Assembly: GCA_046347635.1 (NCBI GenBank)
Contig: JAXMFT010000007.1
Location: 62,001-126,000 of the forward strand
Source: JAGVSZ01 sp019137045
GTDB taxonomy: Bacteria; Pseudomonadota; Gammaproteobacteria; Burkholderiales; SG8-39
Length of the DNA: 64,000 bases
Reading direction: 5' to 3'
The notes beneath the pieces were generated by a model. It did not search any database. It was not told where the DNA came from and saw only the letters and a program-made list of their open reading frames with translations. Shown here piece by piece: positions 33,291-41,714 of this stretch (position 1 is its first letter; the number at the start of each line of letters is the position of its first letter). The position numbers and the translations under genes are program-made.

Positions 33291-33301
33291 AATCGGCCGC
33301 G

Positions 33302-34204
33302 ATGGACGTGGGTGCGATCGAGATCCGGCTGCTCGAGACCTTCGAGGCGATCCTGCGCCATCGCAGCGTGACCGCGGCCGCGGACGCGCTCGGCCTCACC
33401 CAGCCCGCGGTCAGCCAGGCGCTCGCCAGGCTGCGCCGCTGCCTCGGCGATCCGCTCTTCGTGCGCACGCCCCAGGGGATGGAGCCGACCGCGCGCGGGG
33501 CGGAGATCGCCGGCCCGGTCGCGACCATGCTCGCGCTCGCGCGCGAGCGGCTCGGGCGGCCCGCGTCGTTCGAGCCGGCGCAGGCCGAGCGCACGTTCGC
33601 CGTCTTCGCGAGCGACGCCGGCACGGCGGTGTTCGCCCCGCGGGTGGTGCAGCGTCTCGCCCGGGCCGCGCCCGGCATCCGGCTGCGCATGCTGCTGGTG
33701 GCGCGCGGGCGGTTTCCGGACGCCCTCGCGAGCGGGGAGGCGGATCTCGCTTTCGGCGCCTTCCCCGCGCTCGGCGCGGGCTTCTACCAGCAGCGGCTCT
33801 ACGACGACGACTACGTGTGCGTGGCCCGGCGGGGCGCGGTGCGCGAGCCGCTCACCCTGGCGCGCTTTCTCGCCGCGCGCCACGTCGTGGTCACGGCCGA
33901 GGGCACCGGGCACGCGCACGCGGCCGTCGAGCGGCAGCTCGCCAAGGTCCTCGCGCCCGGGCGCCTCGCCGTGCGCGTGCCGAGCTTCCTCGCGGCGCTG
34001 CCGGTCGTCGCGCAGTCGGACTGCCTGCTCACCGTGCCGCGGCGCGTCGCCCTCGGCCTCGGGTCGAAGCGGCTGCGGCTGCTCGCGCCGCCGCTCGCGC
34101 TGCCGCGCTTCGAGGTGCGCCAGTACTGGCACGAGCGCGGGCACGCGGACCCGGCCAACCGCTGGTTTCGCGCGCTCGTCGCCGCGCTCTTCGGCGCCGC
34201 TTGA
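33302..34204 (+). CDS. LysR-family transcriptional regulator
   Basis: A 300-aa regulator. The winged helix-turn-helix spans residues 5-65 (FEAILRHRSVTAAADALGLTQ, with key TQPAVSQALARLR). The C-terminal effector-binding domain follows from about residue 95. It sits between the nitroreductase gene (divergent) and the molybdenum hydroxylase operon (same direction, 54 bp downstream), and may control both. No ribosome site precedes the ATG, which lies just after the palindrome; translation may be leaderless or weak. Effector probably a heterocyclic substrate, by inference. Confidence 0.87.
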   Translation: MDVGAIEIRLLETFEAILRHRSVTAAADALGLTQPAVSQALARLRRCLGDPLFVRTPQGMEPTARGAEIAGPVATMLALARERLGRPASFEPAQAERTFAVFASDAGTAVFAPRVVQRLARAAPGIRLRMLLVARGRFPDALASGEADLAFGAFPALGAGFYQQRLYDDDYVCVARRGAVREPLTLARFLAARHVVVTAEGTGHAHAAVERQLAKVLAPGRLAVRVPSFLAALPVVAQSDCLLTVPRRVALGLGSKRLRLLAPPLALPRFEVRQYWHERGHADPANRWFRALVAALFGAA

Positions 34205-34229
34205 GGCGCGTGCGGGCTTGGGCTAGAGT
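34201..34229 (+). promoter_or_regulatory. Promoter of the molybdenum hydroxylase operon
   Basis: TTGAGG (34201-34206), 17 nt, TAGAGT (34224-34229), 30 bp before the FAD-subunit ATG. The -35 overlaps the lysR stop codon, so the catabolic operon can be switched independently of lysR. Confidence 0.6.
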
Positions 34230-34258
34230 CGGCCAGCTCTTCGCATCGCGACCCGAGG

Positions 34259-35101
34259 ATGTATCTGCGCCCGGCCGACCTGCAGGATGCGCTGCGCGCG
34301 CGCGCCGCGGGGCCCTGCACGGTGCTCGCCGGCGGCACCGACTTCTACCCGGCGCGCGTCGGCCGCCCGGTCGAGGAGGACGTGCTCGACCTCTCCGCGC
34401 TCGCGGCGCTGCGCGGCATCCGCGCGACCGGGGCGGGCGTGCGTATCGGGGCGCTCACGACCTGGTCGGAGCTCGCGGCCGCGCCGCTGCCGCGGGCGCT
34501 CGACGCGCTGAAGCTCGCGGGGCGCGAGGTGGGCGGGGTCCAGATCCAGAACGCCGGGACGATCGGCGGCAACCTGTGCAACGCCTCCCCGGCGGCCGAC
34601 GGCGTGCCGCCGCTCCTCGCGCTCGGGGCCGAGGTGGAGCTCGCCTCGCTGCGCGGCACGCGCACGCTGCCGCTCGCCGGGTTCGTGCTCGGCAACCGGC
34701 GCACGGCGTGCGCGCCCGACGAGCTCGTCACCGCGGTGATCGTGCCGCAGTGGCGCGACCGGGCGCGCTCGACCTTCCTCAAGCTCGGCGCGCGCCGCTA
34801 TCTCGTGATCTCGATCGCGATGGTCGCGGCGGCGATCGAGTGCGACGGTCAGGGCGCGATCGCGCGCTGCGGCGTCGCGGTGGGCGCGTGCTCCGCGGTG
34901 GCGCAGCGCCTGCCCGCGCTCGAGGCGGCGCTCGCGGGCCGGCAGCTCGCGCCGGGGATCGGCGCGACCGTCACGCCCGCGCACCTCGCGCCGCTCGCCC
35001 CGATCGGCGACGTGCGCGCCTCCGCGGCGTACCGCAGCGACGCGGCCGCGACGCTGGTCGCGCGCGCGCTCGAGAAGCTCGCGCATGAACAAGCCGCTTG
35101 A
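34259..35101 (+). CDS. Molybdenum hydroxylase FAD-binding subunit
   Basis: A 280-aa CoxM/xanthine-dehydrogenase-type FAD subunit. FAD motifs are VLAGGTDFYP near residues 23-32 and NAGTIGGNLCNASPAAD near 98-114. It transfers electrons from the molybdenum/iron-sulfur subunit to an acceptor. It overlaps the next gene by 17 nt. First gene of the putative N-heterocycle catabolic operon. Confidence 0.88.
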   Translation: MYLRPADLQDALRARAAGPCTVLAGGTDFYPARVGRPVEEDVLDLSALAALRGIRATGAGVRIGALTTWSELAAAPLPRALDALKLAGREVGGVQIQNAGTIGGNLCNASPAADGVPPLLALGAEVELASLRGTRTLPLAGFVLGNRRTACAPDELVTAVIVPQWRDRARSTFLKLGARRYLVISIAMVAAAIECDGQGAIARCGVAVGACSAVAQRLPALEAALAGRQLAPGIGATVTPAHLAPLAPIGDVRASAAYRSDAAATLVARALEKLAHEQAA

Positions 35102-37844
35102 GCCGGTCACGGTCGCGTTCACGCTGAACGGCGCGCCGCAGCGCGTCGCGGCCGCGCGCGCCGAGCGGCTGTCCGACGTGCTGCGCGAGACGCTCGGCCT
35201 GACCGGCACCAAGGTCGGCTGCAACGCCGGCGACTGCGGCGCCTGCACCGTGCTCCTGGACGGGCGCCAGGTGTGCGCGTGCCTCACCGCCCTCGGTCAG
35301 GTCGAGGGCCGGGCGGTGGTGACGGTCGAAGGCCTCGCGCGCGGCGCGACGCTCGACCGGCTGCAGCGCGCGTTCCTCGCGCACGACGCGGCCCAGTGCG
35401 GCGTCTGCACGCCCGGGATGCTGATGGCCGCGCACGACCTGCTGGCGCGCGTTCCGCACCCGGACGAGAACGCGGTGTGCGATGCGCTCGGCGGCGTGCT
35501 CTGCCGGTGCACCGGGTATCGCCGCATCGTGGAGGCGGTCCTCGCCGCGGCGCAGGGTGAGAGCGCGCTCGCGACCCCGCCGGTCGGGGCGGCGGTCGGC
35601 GCGCGCGCGCCCAAGGTCGACGGCGCGGCGAAGGTGACCGGCGCGGAGCGCTACGGCGCCGACCGCTGGCCGGACGACGCGCTCTGGCTGCGCGTCGTGC
35701 GCGCCCCGCACGCGGCGGGGCGGTTCGAGGTCGGCGACCTCGCGCCGCTCTTCGTGCGGCATCCCGGTCTCGTGGACGTGATCGGCGCGCGCGACGTGCC
35801 GGTGAACGGCTTCGGCATCTTCCCCGACGTGAAGGACCAGCCGGTGCTCGCCGACGGCCGCGTGCGATATCGCGGCGAGGCGGTGCTCGCGCTCGTCGGC
35901 GAGCGCGACGCCGTGCTGGCGATCCCGGAGGCGGACATCCCGCTGCGCTGGACGCCGGAGCCGGCGCGGACCGAGGTCGAGCAGGCGCTCGCGGACGGCG
36001 TGCCGCTGCACGCGCGCAACCCCGACAACGTGCTCATCCGCGGCCGCGTGGCGAAGGGCGACGTCGACGCCGCGCTCGCCGCGGCGGCGCACGTCGCCGC
36101 GGGCGAGTTCACCACCAGCTACGTGGAGCACGCGTACATCGAGCCGGAGGCGGGCTACGCGGAGCGCATCGGCGATCGCCTGCGCGTGTTCGCGTGCACG
36201 CAGACCCCGTACATGGACCGCGAGGAGATCGCGCGCATCCTCGGGATCAAGGACGCCCAGGTCCACATCGTCCCTTCGGCGGTCGGCGGCGGCTTCGGCG
36301 GCAAGCTCGACCTCTCGATCCAGCCGCTGCTCGCGGTCGCGGCCTGGAAGCTGAAGCGCGCGGTGCGCGGCGTCTACACCCGGCCGGAGTCGATGGCCGC
36401 GACCACCAAGCGCCACCCGGCGCGCATGCGCGCGCGCTTCGGCTGCGACGCGGACGGGCGGCTCGTCGCGGCCGACTTCTCCGGCGACTTCAACACCGGC
36501 GCCTACGCCTCCTGGGGCAACACCGTCGCCAACCGCGTGCCGATCCACGCGTCCGGGCCGTACTTCGTGCCGAACGTACGCGCGCTGACGCGCGCCGTGT
36601 ACACCAACGGTCCGATCGCCGGCGCCTTCCGCGGCTTCGGCGTGCCGCAGTCCACCATCGTGCACGAGGCCCTGCTGGACGAGCTCGCCGAGCGGGCCGG
36701 CCTCGACAAGCTCGAGTTCCGGCACCGCAACGCGCTGCGCGCGGGACAGGCCACGGCGACCGGTCAGGTGCTCGCGGCGAGCGCGGGGCTCGCGCGCTGC
36801 CTCGATGCGCTGCGCGCCCCCTGGAAGAAGGCGCTGCTCGGGGCGGAGGCCTTCAACCACCGCGCGGCGGCGGCCGGTCGGCTGAAGGGCGTGCGCCGCG
36901 GCGCGGGGCTCGCATGCATGTGGTACGGCATCGGCAACACGGTGATCGCCAATCCGTCGACCATGCGCGTCGGGCTGCGGCCGGAGGGCCGCGTGATGTT
37001 CTACAACGGTGCGGTCGACATCGGGCAGGGCTCGAACACGATTCTCGTGCAGGTGCTGGCCGACGCGCTCGGCCTGCCGATGGGCGCGATCGACTACGTC
37101 ATGGGCGACACCGATCTCACCGCGGACGCGGGCAAGACCTCGGCATCGCGGCAGGCGTTCGTATCCGGCAACGCGACGCGGCTCGCCGGGGTCGAGCTGC
37201 GGCGGCGGATGATCGCGCTCGCCGAGGCGCGGGCGGACGCGCGCCTGCGGCTCGAGCGCGGGGTGCTCGTGGCCGAGGATGCGGACGGCGCGCACCGCGT
37301 CGACCTGACCGAGCTGCCGCTCGACGCGCGCGGGGACGTGCTCGCCGCCGAAGGCCACTTCAACCCGCCGACGGTCCCGCTCGACGCGAACGGGCAGGGC
37401 GTGCCCTACGCGACCTACGGGTTCGCCGCGCAGCTCGCCGAGCTGGAGGTCGACCTCGAGCTCGGGACGGTGCGGCTCCTGCGCATCGTGGCCGCGCACG
37501 ACGTCGGGCGCGCGCTCAATCCCGCGCAGGTCGAGGGCCAGATCCACGGCGGCATCGCGCAGGGCATCGGCCTTGCGCTGATGGAGGAGTACCACGCAGG
37601 CAAGACCGAGAACCTGCACGACTACCTGATCCCGACCTGCGGCGACGTGCCGCCGCTCGACGTCATCCTGGTCGAGGATCCGGAGCCGCTCGGGCCGCAC
37701 GGAGCGAAGGGCGTCGGCGAGCCGGCGCTGATCCCCACCGCGCCGGCGATCTTCAACGCGATCCGCCACGCGACCGGCGTGCCGCTGCGCCACGCCCCCG
37801 CCACGCCGGACCGCATCCGCGCCGCCCTGCGCGCCCGGCCATGA
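35085..37844 (+). CDS. Molybdenum hydroxylase, fused 2Fe-2S and Mo-binding subunits
   Basis: A 919-aa xanthine-oxidase-family enzyme joining two usually separate subunits. Residues 1-165 carry two [2Fe-2S] sites: Cys46, 51, 54, 66 (in GCNAGDCGAC and beyond) and Cys105, 108, 140, 142. The rest is the molybdopterin domain: GGGFGGK near 403, FRGFG near 510, and the end motif GAKGVGEPAL near 870 with the catalytic Glu. It hydroxylates an aromatic N-heterocycle or aldehyde using water. Substrate not deducible alone; the adjacent 6-hydroxynicotinate-reductase-like gene suggests a pyridine- or similar ring. Confidence 0.88.
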   Translation: MNKPLEPVTVAFTLNGAPQRVAAARAERLSDVLRETLGLTGTKVGCNAGDCGACTVLLDGRQVCACLTALGQVEGRAVVTVEGLARGATLDRLQRAFLAHDAAQCGVCTPGMLMAAHDLLARVPHPDENAVCDALGGVLCRCTGYRRIVEAVLAAAQGESALATPPVGAAVGARAPKVDGAAKVTGAERYGADRWPDDALWLRVVRAPHAAGRFEVGDLAPLFVRHPGLVDVIGARDVPVNGFGIFPDVKDQPVLADGRVRYRGEAVLALVGERDAVLAIPEADIPLRWTPEPARTEVEQALADGVPLHARNPDNVLIRGRVAKGDVDAALAAAAHVAAGEFTTSYVEHAYIEPEAGYAERIGDRLRVFACTQTPYMDREEIARILGIKDAQVHIVPSAVGGGFGGKLDLSIQPLLAVAAWKLKRAVRGVYTRPESMAATTKRHPARMRARFGCDADGRLVAADFSGDFNTGAYASWGNTVANRVPIHASGPYFVPNVRALTRAVYTNGPIAGAFRGFGVPQSTIVHEALLDELAERAGLDKLEFRHRNALRAGQATATGQVLAASAGLARCLDALRAPWKKALLGAEAFNHRAAAAGRLKGVRRGAGLACMWYGIGNTVIANPSTMRVGLRPEGRVMFYNGAVDIGQGSNTILVQVLADALGLPMGAIDYVMGDTDLTADAGKTSASRQAFVSGNATRLAGVELRRRMIALAEARADARLRLERGVLVAEDADGAHRVDLTELPLDARGDVLAAEGHFNPPTVPLDANGQGVPYATYGFAAQLAELEVDLELGTVRLLRIVAAHDVGRALNPAQVEGQIHGGIAQGIGLALMEEYHAGKTENLHDYLIPTCGDVPPLDVILVEDPEPLGPHGAKGVGEPALIPTAPAIFNAIRHATGVPLRHAPATPDRIRAALRARP

Positions 37845-39337
37845 CCACCCACGCCGACCCGACCCCGACGGCGAGCGACGAGCCCGCACTGACGCCCCAG
37901 CCGGGCAAGATCGTCTGCAACGCCTGCCCGGTGCTGTGCCAGATCAGCGCCGGTCGCGCCGGCGCGTGCGACCGCTACGCGAACGTCGACGGCGCCCTGA
38001 CGCGCGTCGATCCGCTCCTCCTGATGGCGCGCACGCTCGACGAGCAGGGCGCGGTGGTGCCGTTCGCCGACGGAGCGCCGTGGGACGGCAGCGTGACCGC
38101 ACGCCCGGCGCTGTTCGTCACCGGCGTCGGGGCGGGCACCACCTACCCCGACTACAAGCCGGCGCCGTTCATCGTGTCCTCCGAGCAGGCGGGCGTGGAC
38201 ATGGTGACGGTCGTCACCGAGGGCATCTTCAGCTACTGCAGCTTCAAGGTGAAGATCGACACCGACCGCTACCTCGGCCCGGAGTGCGCGCCGGTGCGCT
38301 GCGAGGGCGAGGTGGTCGGGCACGTGACGACGATGGAGTACGGCTCGCAGATGCTCTCGCTCGGCGGCGTGCACCACCTGACCGGCGGCAGCAAGAAGGA
38401 GGGGCGCGTCACCTGCGACGTGATGCTGGCGCTCGGCAACCGCCAGCCGGTGGAGATGGCGATCGAGGGCGGGGCGCGGGTGGTGGTGCAGGCGGGCCGG
38501 GCGCCGGTCATCAACGGCGTCGAGGAGCGGCGCATGCGGGTCGGGTGCGGCTCGGCGACCATCGGCATCTTCGCGCAGCAGTGGCTCGGCCACGTGGACG
38601 AGGTGATCGTGGTCGACGACCACATCACCGGGGTGCTGAGCGAGCACCAGGCCGGGAAGTTCCTCGACATGCGCCCCGGCGGGATCAAGGTGATCGGGCG
38701 CAAGTCGACGCCGGGGCGCTACTTCCAGGTGGCCAACCCCGGACTCGGCTGGGGCGGCACCGACATCACCGATCCCCTGAAGATCGTCAAGGCGATCGAC
38801 CCGCGCGAAGCCTGGCCGGGCGAGCGCATCCTGATGGTGTCGACGACCGGCGAGGACCACGCCTATTTCGTGCTCGATGAGGCGCTGCGCATGGTGCCGG
38901 CCGAGATCCCGGCGCCGGTGCTGAAGGTGGTGGAGCGCATCGGCGAGAACTGCGAGCCCGCGCTGTGCACGGTGCTCTTCCTCGGCGGGGCGGGCGGGTC
39001 CCTGCGCGCCGGCGTGACCGAGAACCCGATCGCGCTCACGCGCTCCATCAAGGATCTCCTCACCCGCGTGACCTGCGGCGGAGCGCCGGCGTACGTCTGG
39101 CCCGGCGGCGGCATCATGGTGATGGCGGACGTGACGCGCATGCCGGCGAACGCGTTCGGCTGGGTGCCGACCCCGGCCATCGTCGCGCCGATCGAGTTCA
39201 CCCTGCGGCGCACCGACTACGCGGCGCTCGGCGGGCACGTCGAGCGCGTGCGCCCGCTCGCCGAGGTCCTCGCGCGCGAGCGGCACCGGGTCGCCGCGTG
39301 GGACGCGCACAACCCGTGGCCGCTGGGGGAGACCTGA
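37841..39337 (+). CDS. 6-hydroxynicotinate-reductase-like protein
   Basis: A 498-aa protein resembling 6-hydroxynicotinate reductase of anaerobic nicotinate degraders. The N-terminus carries Cys26, Cys29, Cys33 and Cys43 (IVCNACPVLC...GRAGACDRY), a likely iron-sulfur site. The family reduces a hydroxylated heteroaromatic ring, using low-potential electrons. It overlaps the Mo-subunit stop by 4 nt, so it is co-translated with the hydroxylase. Since a matching enamidase is absent and hydantoinase-type genes follow, the substrate here is probably not nicotinate itself. Confidence 0.78.
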   Translation: MTTHADPTPTASDEPALTPQPGKIVCNACPVLCQISAGRAGACDRYANVDGALTRVDPLLLMARTLDEQGAVVPFADGAPWDGSVTARPALFVTGVGAGTTYPDYKPAPFIVSSEQAGVDMVTVVTEGIFSYCSFKVKIDTDRYLGPECAPVRCEGEVVGHVTTMEYGSQMLSLGGVHHLTGGSKKEGRVTCDVMLALGNRQPVEMAIEGGARVVVQAGRAPVINGVEERRMRVGCGSATIGIFAQQWLGHVDEVIVVDDHITGVLSEHQAGKFLDMRPGGIKVIGRKSTPGRYFQVANPGLGWGGTDITDPLKIVKAIDPREAWPGERILMVSTTGEDHAYFVLDEALRMVPAEIPAPVLKVVERIGENCEPALCTVLFLGGAGGSLRAGVTENPIALTRSIKDLLTRVTCGGAPAYVWPGGGIMVMADVTRMPANAFGWVPTPAIVAPIEFTLRRTDYAALGGHVERVRPLAEVLARERHRVAAWDAHNPWPLGET

Positions 39338-39462
39338 GTCGCGGCGGCGGCGCGGCGCGAGGCAGCGCGGCCGGACGAGCGTGGACATCGACATGCAACG
39401 CCTCAGGCCGCACGGAACTCGCGGCAGCACGCGCCGGGAAACCTTGATCGGAGCCGCTCTGG

Positions 39463-40332
39463 ATGGGGCCGACCCGCGCGCGCCTTGATGCGCGCCGCTG
39501 GCACTTCCAGCACGGGCCGATCGACCTCGTGCTCGAGGCGTTCGGTCCCGACGCGGCGCTCAGCGCGGGGTACGAGCGCGCCTGGCGCCGGTTCGCGACC
39601 GTGCTCGACGAGCTGGTGGCCGAGCTGCGCGCGCTGCGCGAGCCGCTCGCGCAGGATCCGGCGCTCACGGGAGCGGTCGCGCGGCGGATGGTCGCGGCCT
39701 GCCTGCCCCATTGCGACACCTATATCACGCCGATGGCGGCGGTCGCCGGCGCGGTGGCCGAGGAGCTCCTGCAGGCGCTGGTCGCAGGCGGCGACCTCGC
39801 GAAGGCCTACGTCAACAATGGCGGGGACATCGCCCTGCATCTCGAGGCGGGCGAGTCGTTCCGCATCGGGCTCGTCGCCGACCCCGACCGGGGCGCGCGG
39901 CACGGCCACCGCGTGGCGGTGGACGGCTCGTTCGAGGTCACCGCCGCGCTGCCGGTCCGGGGCGTGGCGACCAGCGGCTGGCGCGGACGGAGCTGGAGCC
40001 TCGGGATCGCCGACAGCGTGACGGTGCTGGCGGCCACCGCGGCGGCCGCGGACGCGGCGGCGACGATGATCGCGAACGCCGTGAACGTCGACCACCCGGC
40101 GGTGCGGCGCCGACCCGCGCTCGAGGTGGACGACGACACCGACCTCGGGCGCCTGCCGGTCACCGTGGGGGTCGGCGCGCTGCCGGACGCCGCGGTGGAC
40201 GCGGCGCTCGCCGCCGGCGTGCGCCGCGCGGAGGCGCTGCGCGCGCGTGGCCTGGTGTGGGGAGCGGTGCTCGTCCTGCAGGCGCGCGTGGCCGTGGTCG
40301 GCGCGCTGGCGGCGTCGGCGCGCCTGCACTGA
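39463..40332 (+). CDS. UPF0280 family, ApbE-like protein
   Basis: A 289-aa protein of the UPF0280 family. CLPHCDTYITPMAAVAGAVA near residues 80-99 and YVNNGGDIALHL near 118-129 are characteristic. The NNGGDI string resembles the core of ApbE flavin transferases, which attach FMN covalently to target proteins. It lies 126 bp after the 6-hydroxynicotinate-reductase-like gene. A role in modifying that flavoenzyme is attractive but inferred. The short gap before it contains nothing I can support. Confidence 0.8.
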   Translation: MGPTRARLDARRWHFQHGPIDLVLEAFGPDAALSAGYERAWRRFATVLDELVAELRALREPLAQDPALTGAVARRMVAACLPHCDTYITPMAAVAGAVAEELLQALVAGGDLAKAYVNNGGDIALHLEAGESFRIGLVADPDRGARHGHRVAVDGSFEVTAALPVRGVATSGWRGRSWSLGIADSVTVLAATAAAADAAATMIANAVNVDHPAVRRRPALEVDDDTDLGRLPVTVGVGALPDAAVDAALAAGVRRAEALRARGLVWGAVLVLQARVAVVGALAASARLH

Positions 40333-40347
40333 ACGGGGCACACTCGG

Positions 40348-40353
40348 TATAGT
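40348..40353 (+). promoter_or_regulatory. Possible -10 (TATAGT) before the ABC substrate-binding gene
   Basis: TATAGT 38 bp before the ATG of the substrate-binding protein, just after the UPF0280 stop. No good -35 is seen. It could give the transporter genes an extra promoter within the larger operon. Confidence 0.35.
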
Positions 40354-40390
40354 GCGGCCCTGGACGGGTGTGACTCACGGAGGAGGGAAC

Positions 40391-41602
40391 ATGACGATGC
40401 GCAGGCGGTTCCTGATCGGCGCGGCGGCGCTCGCGGTCGCGGCGGGCTGCGCCGGGCCGGCGGCGGCGCAGGGCGGCACGATCAAGCTCGGCGAAATCAA
40501 CAGCTACAAGACCTTCCCGGCGTTCCTGGAGCCCTACAGGAAGGGCTGGGAGCTCGCGGTGGAGGAGGTCAACGCCGCGGGCGGCGTGTTCGGGCGCAAG
40601 CTCGAGGTGATCTCGCGCGACGACAGCGGCAACCCGGGCGAGGCGGTGCGCATGGCCGAGGAGCTGCTCGCGCGCGAGAACGTGCACTTCATCATGGGCA
40701 CCTTCGCCTCCAACGTCGGGCTCGCCGTGGCCGACTTCGCCAAGCAGAAGAAGGTGCTGTTCATCGCCGCCGAGCCGCTCACCGACAAGATCGTCTGGGA
40801 CAGCGGCAACAAGTACACCTTCCGCCTGCGGCCCTCGACCTACATGCAGACCGCGATGCTGGTGCCCGACGCGGCCAAGCTGAAGAAGCGGCGCTGGGCG
40901 ATCGTGTACCCGAACTACGAGTACGGGCAGTCGGCGACGCGCGCCTTCAAGGAGCTCCTGAAGAAGGCCCAGCCCGACGTCGAGTTCGTGACCGAGCAGG
41001 CCGTCCCGCTCGGCAAGATCGACGCGGGCGCGGTGGTGCAGGCGATCGCCGACGCGAAGCCGGACGCGATCTTCTCGTCGCTCTTCGGCCCCGACCTCAC
41101 GCGCTTCGTGCGCGAGGGCAACACGCGCGGACTGTTCAAGGGGCGCGAGGTGTTCAACCTGCTCGCCGGGGAGCCGGAGTACCTCGATCCGCTCAAGGAC
41201 GAGACGCCGAGCGGCTGGTACGTGACCGGCTACCCGTGGAGCTCGATCAACACGCCGGAGCACAAGAAGTTCCTGGCCGCCTACCAGAAGCGCTGGAACG
41301 ACTACCCGCGCCTCGGTTCGGTGGTCGGCTATTCGACGGTCATGAGCGCGGTGGACGCGATGAAGAAGGCGGGCAGCCTCGACAACGAGAAGCTGGTGGC
41401 CGCGATGAAGGGGCTGCAGGTCGACACCCCGCTCGGCAAGATCACCTACCGCGCGCTCGACCACCAGTCGACGATGGGCGCCTACGTGGGCCGGATCGGG
41501 CTCAAGGACGGCAAGGGGGTGATGACCTCCTGGTCGTATGCGGACGGGGCGAAGTTCCTCCCGTCGGATGCCGAGGTGAAGAAGATGCGGCCGGCGGACT
41601 GA
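40391..41602 (+). CDS. Branched-chain-type ABC transporter substrate-binding protein
   Basis: A 403-aa periplasmic binding protein with a Tat-like signal (MRRRFLIGAAAL) and a probable signal-peptidase site after GPAAA near residue 26. The mature domain is a Leu/Ile/Val- or amide-type ligand-binding fold (KLGEINSYKTF; GWELAVEEVNAAGGVFG). AGGAGGGA at 40380-40387 is an almost perfect ribosome site. It is followed by a terminator at 41625-41648, probably giving it higher expression than the permease. The ligand is likely the heterocyclic or lactam substrate of this operon. Confidence 0.88.
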   Translation: MTMRRRFLIGAAALAVAAGCAGPAAAQGGTIKLGEINSYKTFPAFLEPYRKGWELAVEEVNAAGGVFGRKLEVISRDDSGNPGEAVRMAEELLARENVHFIMGTFASNVGLAVADFAKQKKVLFIAAEPLTDKIVWDSGNKYTFRLRPSTYMQTAMLVPDAAKLKKRRWAIVYPNYEYGQSATRAFKELLKKAQPDVEFVTEQAVPLGKIDAGAVVQAIADAKPDAIFSSLFGPDLTRFVREGNTRGLFKGREVFNLLAGEPEYLDPLKDETPSGWYVTGYPWSSINTPEHKKFLAAYQKRWNDYPRLGSVVGYSTVMSAVDAMKKAGSLDNEKLVAAMKGLQVDTPLGKITYRALDHQSTMGAYVGRIGLKDGKGVMTSWSYADGAKFLPSDAEVKKMRPAD

Positions 41603-41624
41603 GCGCTGCGCGCGGCGCACGCGG

Positions 41625-41648
41625 GGGACAGGGCGACCTGTCCCTTTT
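41625..41648 (+). terminator. Intrinsic terminator between substrate-binding protein and permease
   Basis: GGGACAGG (41625-41632), GCGA loop, CCTGTCCC (41637-41644), TTTT. An 8-bp stem closed by a GNRA tetraloop with a short U-run. Partial readthrough would lower permease and ATPase expression relative to the binding protein. Confidence 0.75.
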
Positions 41649-41714
41649 CGTTGGATCGGGGCGCGCGCGCCCCGGCCGGCAGCGGGTACCACGCGCCATC
41701 CGCCGCGCCACACC

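Noticed and set aside
37841..39337. Reading the cluster as the anaerobic nicotinate pathway
   Set aside because: Only the reductase-like gene matches; the enamidase and later genes of that route are absent and hydantoinase-type genes follow. The substrate is left open.
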